From the NCBI GenBank assembly GCA_003486025.1, contig DNHA01000069.1, positions 1,614-7,380 on the forward strand: a stretch of DNA of 5,767 bases. Direction: 5' to 3'. Positions within the stretch are counted from its first letter, which is position 1. Each line of letters starts with the position of its first letter. Positions 1 through 5,387 of this stretch are shown piece by piece. A program made the translations under genes and the position numbers. Under the pieces are notes generated by a model. It made no database searches, was not told the DNA's origin, and was given only the letters and a program-made list of their open reading frames with translations. The stretch comes from Micrococcaceae bacterium. Lineage in GTDB: Bacteria; Actinomycetota; Actinomycetes; Actinomycetales; Micrococcaceae.

Positions 1-534
1 GGCATCGCGCAGCATGGCCCGGCCACGGTGAATGCGTGAGCGTACGGTGCCCAACTTGACGTTGAGCATTTGGGAGACTTCTTCGTAGGAAAAACCCTCC
101 ATATCGCACAACACGATCGCCGCACGGAAATCGGGGGCGAGCGCTTTGAGCGCTCTAGCTACGTCCACGTCCAGGTTGTTGAATTCAAAGTCCCGCTCAG
201 GGGTGACCGCGCTGCTGGGGAAACGGTCTTCGGCTCCTTCTGCAAAACGGTCAAACCGGATTTTGGACTTGCGGCGTGCTTGATCCAGAAATAAATTGGT
301 GGTGATGCGATGCAGCCATCCACCCATGGTGCCGGGAGTGTATTTTTCAAGTGCATTAAACGCGCGAACAAAGGCTTCTTGTGAAAGATCCTCGGCGTCC
401 TGACGATTACCGGTCAAACGGTAGGCCAAACGGAATACCTGCTGGCCGTGGTCCAAGACCATCGCATCCCAGGAGGGGGTTTCGGTTTCGGGACCATCGG
501 CGGAGGCGCTGAGCTGACTTCTAAGCGTATTCAC
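1..534 (-). CDS. sigE: ECF RNA polymerase sigma factor, SigE type (3' end cut by window edge)
   Basis: Extracytoplasmic-function sigma factor that would direct RNA polymerase to envelope or oxidative stress promoters. 178 codons are visible, running off the left edge. Region 2 spans about residues 26-90: LAYRLTG, the core-binding DAEDLSQEAFVRAF and the -10-recognising GGWLHRITTNLFLDQARR. Region 4 spans about 127-175 and has a helix-turn-helix YEEVSQMLNVKLGTVRSRIHRGR. The linker FEFNNLDVDV is typical of actinobacterial SigE. The start is GTG at 534: an in-frame TAG lies upstream (568-570) with no ATG, GTG or TTG between. The next candidate, an ATG at residue 25, would leave very little ahead of region 2. 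No convincing Shine-Dalgarno precedes the GTG. In relatives a zinc-type anti-sigma factor follows sigE; that position lies outside the window. Family assignment is confident; the exact start is moderately so. Confidence 0.93.
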   Translation of the reverse strand, partial: MNTLRSQLSASADGPETETPSWDAMVLDHGQQVFRLAYRLTGNRQDAEDLSQEAFVRAFNALEKYTPGTMGGWLHRITTNLFLDQARRKSKIRFDRFAEGAEDRFPSSAVTPERDFEFNNLDVDVARALKALAPDFRAAIVLCDMEGFSYEEVSQMLNVKLGTVRSRIHRGRAMLRDA

Positions 535-647
535 TCTTCTAGTGTCACCCGGGAAGCTGAGCTGAAGCTAAGAATCCCCTGCGCGCAGGCCAGCAATTCG
601 GCCAACACGCACCGCCAGAGGTGGGTACGATGGTTTCCGGAGCAATC

Positions 648-653
648 TACACT
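648..653 (+). promoter_or_regulatory. Possible -10 element for the O-methyltransferase gene
   Basis: TACACT matches the actinobacterial TANNNT -10 pattern and lies 23 bases before the ATG, leaving room for a short leader carrying the AAGGA ribosome site (662-666). No good -35 is seen. TACGAT at 626-631 is an alternative. Weak, pattern-only evidence. Confidence 0.25.
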
Positions 654-676
654 CAACCTGCAAGGACCACACACTC

Positions 677-1336
677 ATGCCATCGATGAATCCCGAACTC
701 CTCGCTAGCTGGGGCTTCAGCCAGAACCAGCTTCTTGAGCGCGATCATGTGCTCGCGGCCCGTGAACGTGCCGCGGATCTTGGAGTTGGCTGCATCGACC
801 CGGCAGGCCGGTCCATGCTCGCGTTGTTATGCACCCTGCGCGCCCCGCACAGCATCGTGGAGATCGGTTCGGGTGTCGGCGTAGCCTCGATAGCCATGCT
901 TGAAGCCATGGGTGGCACCGGGACGCTGACAGCCATCGAATCTGACCTGGAACACGCTAATGCGATGCGCCAGGGTTTGCGCGATGCCGGCATCCTCTCA
1001 GCACGAGTCCGCATCATCAACGAACGCGCTGAGAATGTGCTCTCCAGACTCGCTGACCATGCATACGATTTGGTGCTCATCGATGCCAGTGCCGAAAACC
1101 TCTTGGATTATGTGGCCGAAGCCAAACGCCTGGTCGGAGCTAACGGCGTTATTATCTTGAACAATGCTTTTGATGAGCACCGGTTGGCTCGCCCAGCGGT
1201 AAGGCGCGCCTCGACCGTCGCGACCCGTGACGCGCTTCGTTTGCTCCGCGAAGATCCGAAACTCCAAACCCATCTCTTCCCGAGCGAACAAGGCTTGTTC
1301 GTCGCAACGGTGGTTCCCGGGCAAAAAACGCGGTAG
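677..1336 (+). CDS. SAM-dependent O-methyltransferase, class I (Rv1220c-like)
   Basis: Predicted cytosolic S-adenosylmethionine-dependent methyltransferase of 219 residues, the usual length for the O-methyltransferase family 3/CCoAOMT-like group. Motif I, VEIGSGVGVAS (61-71), forms the SAM-binding glycine loop. The acidic end of strand 2 is at E88 (AIESD). DLVLIDA (131-137) supplies the strand-4 aspartate D136. A C-terminal strand, GLFVATVV, closes the fold. The ATG at 677 is chosen because AAGGA lies 10 bases upstream; an in-frame ATG at 686 is the alternative. The gene is divergent from sigE across 142 bp, the arrangement known for M. tuberculosis Rv1220c and sigE. Substrate is unknown. Residues that usually bind the divalent metal and the catalytic lysine are not intact: the common DADK reads DASA, and the later DN pair reads NN (162-163). 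A catechol-type reaction should therefore not be assumed. Confidence 0.88.
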   Translation: MPSMNPELLASWGFSQNQLLERDHVLAARERAADLGVGCIDPAGRSMLALLCTLRAPHSIVEIGSGVGVASIAMLEAMGGTGTLTAIESDLEHANAMRQGLRDAGILSARVRIINERAENVLSRLADHAYDLVLIDASAENLLDYVAEAKRLVGANGVIILNNAFDEHRLARPAVRRASTVATRDALRLLREDPKLQTHLFPSEQGLFVATVVPGQKTR

Positions 1337-1361
1337 GCCAAAACCAAATCCCGTTAATGGG

Positions 1362-1403
1362 AAATAGCTAAGGACCGGCCCTCAGACCGGTCCTTAGCTA
1401 TTT
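1362..1403. terminator. Strong bidirectional intrinsic terminator between convergent genes
   Basis: A perfect 17-bp inverted repeat: left arm 1362-1378 (AAATAGCTAAGGACCGG), 8-base loop 1379-1386, right arm 1387-1403. On the plus strand the run TTTAAGTTTT follows the GC-rich core. On the minus strand the stem ends in ATTTCCCATT. It sits 25 bases after the methyltransferase stop and 5 bases after the DUF3117 stop, so it probably ends transcripts from both sides. Confidence 0.88.
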
Positions 1404-1408
1404 AAGTT

Positions 1409-1576
1409 TTATTCAGTGACCCCAACTAGACAGTTACGCAGTTCTGCAGCTTCTGCACTATTCAGCTCCACTACTAGACGACCGCCGCCATCGATTGGCA
1501 ACCGTAAGATGAGGCTTCGGCCCTCTTTAGTTACTTCCATCGGCCCGTCACCGGTACGTGGCTTCATCGCAGCCAT
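1409..1576 (-). CDS. DUF3117 family small protein (Rv1211-like)
   Basis: A 55-residue protein of a conserved actinobacterial family of unknown function. The N-terminal pattern MAAMKPRTGDGPMEVTKEGR is the family hallmark, followed by SLILRLPIDGGGRLVVEL, which reads as two beta strands, and a short helix SAEAAELRNCL. The length equals the family norm of about 55. The start is ATG at 1576, preceded on the minus strand by GAAGGGA about 8 bases upstream. It lies downstream of the DivIVA-motif gene in the same direction, with a 126-bp gap, so it may share that transcript or have its own promoter. Its stop is 5 bases from the shared terminator. It has no predicted membrane segment or signal peptide. 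No function is claimed. Confidence 0.93.
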   Translation of the reverse strand: MAAMKPRTGDGPMEVTKEGRSLILRLPIDGGGRLVVELNSAEAAELRNCLVGVTE

Positions 1577-1702
1577 ATGAGCTGTTCCCTTCGTCCGTGG
1601 CTAACGCGCGCAACATGTATTTGCTTTGCGCACAACCCAATGTCTAAGTCCACCTTCTGCGATGATTCGTCGCTGATAAGGGACACTTATCTTCTATTAT
1701 TG

Positions 1703-2047
1703 CTAATTTTGCGTCGTGTCGCTAATCACACGCCGTGACTCCATGTCACGAATTGTATTTTCTAGCCGGGAAATCTCGGCCGCGAGGACATCCAAGGTGT
1801 CATCTACCTGATCACAGCGATAGCCCCGGAACCCGAGAGAAAACTTCACCGCGTTGATGTCGTTGGCTCGTGGATGCTCCGGCAACAACACCGGAGGCAA
1901 AGACGCCTCATGCTCTACCAGCCCCACGATAGGTTCATCGATTGACTCAAAGCGGCGACCTGCCGGAGTGGACTTTCGCTGAGTGGAAATCAGCAAGGCC
2001 ACGCCGCCAACGCACAAAATTGCTAGCGCAATGAGAAAAAATGGCAT
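1703..2047 (-). CDS. Membrane-anchored DivIVA-motif protein
   Basis: A 114-residue protein. Residues 3-21 (FFLIALAILCVGGVALLIS) form one N-terminal transmembrane segment followed by QRK, so the rest probably faces the cytoplasm. A low-complexity linker with prolines (about 25-60) leads to a DivIVA-type motif at about 62-104: INAVKFSLGFRGYRCDQVDDTLDVLAAEISRLE. This is the short segment known from actinobacterial DivIVA/Wag31-like proteins, ending in a predicted coiled coil. It is far shorter than true DivIVA and lacks the long C-terminal coiled coil, so it is probably a small accessory at the membrane or cell pole and not the polar growth organiser itself; that role is inferred. ATG at 2047 lies 2 bp after the LOG-gene stop. 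The ribosome site CCGGAGT lies within the last codons of that gene, which suggests translational coupling. Confidence 0.85.
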   Translation of the reverse strand: MPFFLIALAILCVGGVALLISTQRKSTPAGRRFESIDEPIVGLVEHEASLPPVLLPEHPRANDINAVKFSLGFRGYRCDQVDDTLDVLAAEISRLENTIRDMESRRVISDTTQN

Positions 2048-2049
2048 AA

Positions 2050-2832
2050 CTAACTCCGGCTCGCTGACTTCTTTTCTTCGTCCTTCACCATGTTACGCAA
2101 CACAATGTCTACTGCCTCATCAGGATCGTCGGTGAGGTGGAAGAGATCTAGATCCTTGGGAGAAATGGTGCGCTCTTTGGCGACAACGTCGGTAAGCCAC
2201 CCCACAAGGCCACCCCAGTATTCGGTGCCCACGAGAACGATGGGGAACCCGGTAATTTTCTGCGTTTGCACCAGTGTCAACGCTTCGAAAAGTTCATCCA
2301 AAGTTCCGAAACCACCGGGCAGGACGATAAAGCCCTGCGAGTACTTGACGAACATTGTTTTACGCACAAAGAAGTACCGGAAGTTGATACCTCGATTGAC
2401 CCAAGCATTCAAGCCGGTCTCAAAAGGCAATTCAATGCCCAGCCCTACGGAAGTTCCACCAGCTTCGCTGGCACCCTTATTGGCAGCTTCCATCGCTCCG
2501 GGGCCTCCACCAGTGATGGTGATGGCGCCTGCTTGTGCCAGTCGCTGTCCGACATGGTAAGCCTGCTTGTAGTAGAGGCTTTCGGGCTCGGTGCGTGCCG
2601 AGCCGAAGACGGACACCGCCGGCCCAAGCCCGGCGAGCGAGCCAAAACCTGAAACAAATTCGGATTGGATACGCAGAACGCGCCAGACATCACTATGCGT
2701 CACATCTTCTTGCGGGCTCTCCAACAGGTAGCGGTCCAGTTGCTCGTCAGGCTGTTTATTCGGCCAGCTTGCTTCAACGTGGACCTTCCGCCCCGCCCGG
2801 GCATTTTCTTCACTCTTCCGCTTATGGTCCAT
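2050..2832 (-). CDS. LOG family protein (TIGR00730; cytokinin-activating-type phosphoribohydrolase)
   Basis: A 260-residue Rossmann-fold protein of the LOG family, which in characterised members cleaves ribose 5-phosphate from nucleoside 5'-monophosphates such as AMP or cytokinin riboside monophosphates. The fold begins at about residue 70 with AVSVFGSAR (72-80), followed by the nucleotide-binding TGGGPGAMEAANKGA (107-121). The conserved Arg-Lys pair is at 157-158. The family signature PGGFGTLDE (172-180) gives PGGxGTxxE with the catalytic glutamate E180. The N-terminal 60 residues are charged and extended, as in the longer actinobacterial group (M. tuberculosis Rv1205). The start is ATG at 2832, with no better upstream choice. 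GAGG sits only 2 bases before it, too close for a normal ribosome site. The gene heads a probable two-gene unit with the DivIVA-motif gene. The actual physiological substrate is not known from sequence. Confidence 0.92.
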   Translation of the reverse strand: MDHKRKSEENARAGRKVHVEASWPNKQPDEQLDRYLLESPQEDVTHSDVWRVLRIQSEFVSGFGSLAGLGPAVSVFGSARTEPESLYYKQAYHVGQRLAQAGAITITGGGPGAMEAANKGASEAGGTSVGLGIELPFETGLNAWVNRGINFRYFFVRKTMFVKYSQGFIVLPGGFGTLDELFEALTLVQTQKITGFPIVLVGTEYWGGLVGWLTDVVAKERTISPKDLDLFHLTDDPDEAVDIVLRNMVKDEEKKSASRS

Positions 2833-2838
2833 GACCTC

Positions 2839-2844
2839 ACTCTA
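2839..2844 (-). promoter_or_regulatory. Possible -10 element for the LOG gene (leaderless arrangement)
   Basis: Minus-strand TAGAGT fits TANNNT and ends 6 bases before the LOG ATG at 2832. Transcription would then start at or next to the start codon. No recognisable -35 is seen at the expected distance. Pattern-only evidence. Confidence 0.25.
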
Positions 2845-2937
2845 TCTGCAATGCCCCGACATCTGGCCCATCTAGAGGCGCTCGTTTAAAGAACAGTTTG
2901 ATAACAACTTTTTGTGAGGTAGTCGTGACCTCGCATT

Positions 2938-2950
2938 ATGTGCGTCACAT
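2938..2950. promoter_or_regulatory. Perfect short palindrome, candidate operator of gluABCD
   Basis: ATGTG-CGT-CACAT is a perfect 5-bp inverted repeat around a 3-base centre. It lies immediately upstream of the proposed gluA -10, where a bound repressor would block polymerase. It sits inside a looser pair GTGAC (2925-2929) and GTCAC (2944-2948). I cannot assign a regulator; it does not match the published AmtR or GlxR consensus as I remember them. Confidence 0.35.
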
Positions 2951-2954
2951 GAAG

Positions 2955-2960
2955 TAATGT
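2955..2960 (+). promoter_or_regulatory. Possible -10 element of gluA (leaderless arrangement)
   Basis: TAATGT fits the actinobacterial TANNNT -10 and ends 7 bases before the gluA ATG at 2968. That would put the transcription start on or beside the start codon. This fits the absence of a good Shine-Dalgarno before gluA. The -35 position reads CGCATT, a poor match. An alternative pair, TTGTGA (2912-2917) with CATTAT (2934-2939) at 16-bp spacing, would give a leader of about 20 bases. Confidence 0.35.
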
Positions 2961-2967
2961 CTAAATT

Positions 2968-3741
2968 ATGAAAAGCGATCATCAGGCTCAAGCTTCTTCT
3001 GACGGCCCCATCGTAGAACTGCGTGGGGTCAACAAGCATTATGGGGCACTACATGTTCTGAACGACATCAACCTTCAGGTCACCAAGGGCGAAGTCGTCG
3101 TCATCCTCGGACCATCCGGTTCGGGTAAGTCGACGCTGTGTCGCGCCATCAACCGACTGGAAACCATCGATGATGGAACCATCACCATTGATGGCAAGGT
3201 ATTGCCCGAAGAAGGCAAGGCGCTAGCAACCCTGCGCGCCGATGTGGGAATGGTCTTCCAGTCCTTCAACCTCTTCGCACACAAGACCATCTTGGAAAAC
3301 GTCACTCTTGGCCCAATCAAGGTCAAGAGAATGAAAAAATCCGAGGCTGACAAGGTTGCGATGAAGCTGCTGGAACGAGTTGGCGTAGCCAACCAGGCTG
3401 GCAAACTTCCCGCCCAGCTATCAGGCGGTCAGCAGCAGCGTGTGGCAATTGCCCGCGCGCTGGCAATGCGTCCGAAGGTCATGCTTTTTGACGAACCGAC
3501 CAGTGCGCTGGACCCGGAGATGATCAACGAGGTGCTCGACACCATGGTTGGTCTAGCCAAGGAAGGCATGACCATGCTCGTGGTAACCCACGAGATGGGC
3601 TTCGCTCGCAAGGCTGCCGACCGCGTGATCTTCATGGCCGACGGCCAGATCGTCGAGCAGGCCACTCCGGATGAGTTCTTCACGAACCCGAAAAGCGCGC
3701 GCGCCAAGGATTTCTTGGGCAAGCTCATTACCAACCACTAA
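2968..3741 (+). CDS. gluA: Glutamate-type amino acid ABC transporter ATP-binding protein
   Basis: The cytoplasmic ATPase of a polar amino acid importer, 257 residues, acting as a dimer under the GluC/GluD permeases. All nucleotide-binding motifs are present: Walker [10 protein letters not shown] (48-56), Q-loop Q98 in [11 protein letters not shown] signature LSGGQQQR (151-158), Walker B VMLFDEP (171-177), D-loop SALD (179-182) and switch histidine H208 in VTHEMGFA. Stretches such as [20 protein letters not shown] and [12 protein letters not shown] closely match C. glutamicum GluA as I remember it, supporting glutamate as the likely substrate over generic glutamine or arginine systems. An in-frame TAA at 2962-2964 fixes ATG 2968 as the furthest start. 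The protein has about 15 more N-terminal residues than the Corynebacterium version. First gene of the operon; gluB follows after 34 bases. Confidence 0.95.
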   Translation: MKSDHQAQASSDGPIVELRGVNKHYGALHVLNDINLQVTKGEVVVILGPSGSGKSTLCRAINRLETIDDGTITIDGKVLPEEGKALATLRADVGMVFQSFNLFAHKTILENVTLGPIKVKRMKKSEADKVAMKLLERVGVANQAGKLPAQLSGGQQQRVAIARALAMRPKVMLFDEPTSALDPEMINEVLDTMVGLAKEGMTMLVVTHEMGFARKAADRVIFMADGQIVEQATPDEFFTNPKSARAKDFLGKLITNH

Positions 3742-3775
3742 ATTCCATCACCGCATTCTGTATTCAGGAGGAATC

Positions 3776-4606
3776 ATGCGTAAGAATCGTTTAGGCGCAA
3801 TCGCCGCAATGGCTGCCGTCGCAGCTTTGGCTCTCACCTCATGTGGCGGCTCTGACGCCGGTAGTGACGAGGCCGGCGACAAGGTCCGCATTGGCATTAA
3901 ATTTGACCAGCCAGGTCTGGGCTTCAAAGATGGCGACAAGTACACCGGTTTCGACGTTGATGTCGCCAAGTACGTAGCCAACGAATTGGGCTACTCCGAA
4001 GATAAGATCGAATTCGTTTCGGCTCCGTCAGCAAACCGCGAGACGCTGTTGGAAACCAACCAGGTTGACATGATCTTCGCGACCTACACCATCAACGATT
4101 CCCGCAAGGAACGCGTTGGTTTCGCAGGACCATACTTCATCGCCGGCCAGGACCTGTTGGTTCGTGCCGACGAAAGCTCGATCACCGGCAAGGATTCCCT
4201 CGACGGGAAGAACCTGTGCTCGGTTACCGGCTCAACCTCGGCTGAGAACGTCAAGAAGGACATCACCGGCGTGAACCTGGTCGAACAGCAGGGCTACGCA
4301 GACTGCTTGGGTTTGTTGGAGACCGGCGGCGTTGACGCGATCACCACCGATGACATCATCCTTGCAGGCCTGGCAGCTACCGAAGCCAACAAGGGCAAGT
4401 TCAAGGTTGTTGGCAAGCCATTCTCCGAGGAGCCTTACGGTGTTGGCCTGAACAAGACCAGCGAGAAGTGCGCCGACATCAACACCGCAATCCAGAAGAT
4501 GATCGATTCCGGTGATTGGAAGAAGTCGTTGGACAAGAACACCGAGGGTACCGGATACGTCCCATCGGATCTGAACCCACCTAAGGAATTTGAAGCCTGC
4601 GCATAA
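3776..4606 (+). CDS. gluB: Glutamate-type ABC transporter substrate-binding lipoprotein
   Basis: Extracytoplasmic solute-binding protein of family 3 (PF00497), 276 residues. A type II signal peptide has positive residues at 2-5, a hydrophobic core at about 7-20 and the lipobox LTSC with lipidated C23, followed by a flexible Gly/Ser/Asp linker. The mature domain starts at about DKVRIGIKFDQPG. TGFDVDVAKYVANELG (57-72) is the family signature, TYTINDSRKERVGFAGPYF (103-121) the ligand-binding segment, and TDD (191-193) carries the aspartate expected to contact the substrate amino group. C148 and C177 sit where a disulfide is common in actinobacterial relatives; C232 and C275 may form another. The start is ATG 3776, 4 bases after a near-perfect AGGAGG (3766-3771). 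The frame is open back to 3671, but an earlier start would overlap gluA and bury the signal peptide. Its ribosome site is much the strongest in the operon, fitting the need for excess binding protein. Confidence 0.95.
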   Translation: MRKNRLGAIAAMAAVAALALTSCGGSDAGSDEAGDKVRIGIKFDQPGLGFKDGDKYTGFDVDVAKYVANELGYSEDKIEFVSAPSANRETLLETNQVDMIFATYTINDSRKERVGFAGPYFIAGQDLLVRADESSITGKDSLDGKNLCSVTGSTSAENVKKDITGVNLVEQQGYADCLGLLETGGVDAITTDDIILAGLAATEANKGKFKVVGKPFSEEPYGVGLNKTSEKCADINTAIQKMIDSGDWKKSLDKNTEGTGYVPSDLNPPKEFEACA

Positions 4607-4627
4607 AGCTAAGGCAGTCATTTCATG

Positions 4628-4672
4628 ACCAGGTGCCGCGTGCTGGCCAAGGCCAGGCGCGGCACCAATGGT
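4628..4672 (+). other. Strong intercistronic hairpin between gluB and gluC
   Basis: GGTGCCGCG (4632-4640) pairs perfectly with CGCGGCACC (4658-4666). Inside it, CTGGC (4643-4647) pairs with GCCAG (4652-4656) around a 4-base loop, with a small TG/G internal mismatch. Outside it, ACCA (4628-4631) can pair with TGGT (4669-4672) past a 2-base bulge. No uridine run follows, so it is not a standard terminator. A role in protecting upstream gluB mRNA from exonucleases or in partial termination is inferred. Confidence 0.75.
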
Positions 4673-4706
4673 TTAGACCCATACCTTCTACCAAGGAGAA
4701 CAAGCC

Positions 4707-5387
4707 GTGGAAGGCTACTTAAGTCTTTGGGATGAATATGGTGCGCGCATTATGGAGTCCTTCTGGGCTAACCTGCAGCTCACCTTTTGGGCGTTCCTGA
4801 TCTCGCTAGTCCTGGGTACGCTGCTTGCCATCATGCGCATCAGCCCGATCCCCAGCCTGCGTGCCTTTGGTACCGCCTATGTCAATATCTTCCGTAATAC
4901 CCCGCTGACAATCATCATGGCATTTGGTGTCTTGGTGCTCTTCGGCGTGTTCAAACTGCAAATCAGCAGCGACTTCAATCTGAACTTCTTCCAGATTGCC
5001 ATCATCGGGTTGAGCATCTATCACGCCGCATTCTTCTGCGAAGCAATTCGCTCGGGCGTTAACACGGTGCCTCTAGGCCAAGCCGAAGCCGCCCGCGCTA
5101 TCGGTCTGAGCTTCCTTCCGGCAGCTCAGCTGGTGATCCTGCCACAGGCGTTCCGCGGTGCCATCGTTCCGATGGGCAACGTGCTGATCGCACTGATCAA
5201 GAACACCACCGTGGCTTTGGCTGGTTCCGTCGCAGAAATTTCGGGCTTGATGAAAACGATGATCGAGTTCCGAGCGGATCAGGGTTTCCTGATCTTCCTC
5301 ACCGTGGCCTTGATGTTCGTGGTCATCGTGGTTCCTATCGGCCTGCTGGTTACCTGGCTCTCTAAGAAGTTGGCGGTCGCGCGATGA
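4707..5387 (+). CDS. gluC: Glutamate-type ABC transporter permease, first subunit
   Basis: Integral membrane permease of the His/Glu/Gln/Arg/opine family, 226 residues, expected to pair with GluD to form the channel. The first transmembrane span is at about 22-44, the family segment VNIFRNTPLTIIM at 59-71, further hydrophobic spans at about 66-82 and 94-112, and a final one at about 193-218. The cytoplasmic EAA loop that docks the ATPase is EAARAIGLSFLPAAQLVILPQA (127-148), with the EAA-x3-G and I-x-L-P spacing intact; IALIKNTTVA follows at 161-170. The start is GTG at 4707, preceded by AAGGAGAA (4693-4700) at normal spacing. The gene follows gluB after 100 bases containing a strong hairpin. 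Its stop overlaps the gluD start in ATGA, so the two permeases are translationally coupled. Confidence 0.94.
   Translation: MEGYLSLWDEYGARIMESFWANLQLTFWAFLISLVLGTLLAIMRISPIPSLRAFGTAYVNIFRNTPLTIIMAFGVLVLFGVFKLQISSDFNLNFFQIAIIGLSIYHAAFFCEAIRSGVNTVPLGQAEAARAIGLSFLPAAQLVILPQAFRGAIVPMGNVLIALIKNTTVALAGSVAEISGLMKTMIEFRADQGFLIFLTVALMFVVIVVPIGLLVTWLSKKLAVAR

Noticed and set aside
139..155. Inverted repeat GAGCGC-TTTGA-GCGCTC inside sigE
   Set aside because: It falls in conserved coding sequence and is explained by the codons for ARALKAL.
604..640. ECF-type autoregulated sigE promoter (GGAAAC then GTGTT on the minus strand)
   Set aside because: The spacing between the two elements is clearly longer than the usual 16-20 bases.
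70..708. Plus-strand open frames across sigE and the sigE-methyltransferase gap
   Set aside because: They are antisense to conserved sigma-factor coding sequence or run across the intergenic region, without domains or good start signals.
998..1347. Minus-strand open frames opposite the methyltransferase
   Set aside because: No family match, and they overlap a gene with intact SAM-binding motifs.
1675..1691. Hairpin GATAAG-GGACA-CTTATC after the DivIVA-motif gene as a terminator
   Set aside because: The stem is only 6 bp and AT-rich, with no U-tract on the minus strand, so it is not supported as a terminator.
2090..2834. Long open frames on the plus strand opposite the LOG gene
   Set aside because: They carry no recognisable domain and shadow a well-conserved minus-strand gene.
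2913..2928. GlxR/CRP-like site starting TGTGA upstream of gluA
   Set aside because: The first half fits, but the second reads CGTGA, not TCACA, so the dyad fails.
2833..2967. AmtR nitrogen-control box, as known upstream of corynebacterial transport genes
   Set aside because: CTAT occurs at 2842-2845, but no ATAG partner lies six bases away.
3671..3775. Upstream extension of gluB to an ATG at 3671
   Set aside because: It would overlap gluA by 71 bases and place 35 residues before the signal peptide, while ATG 3776 has a near-perfect ribosome site and gives a standard lipoprotein signal.
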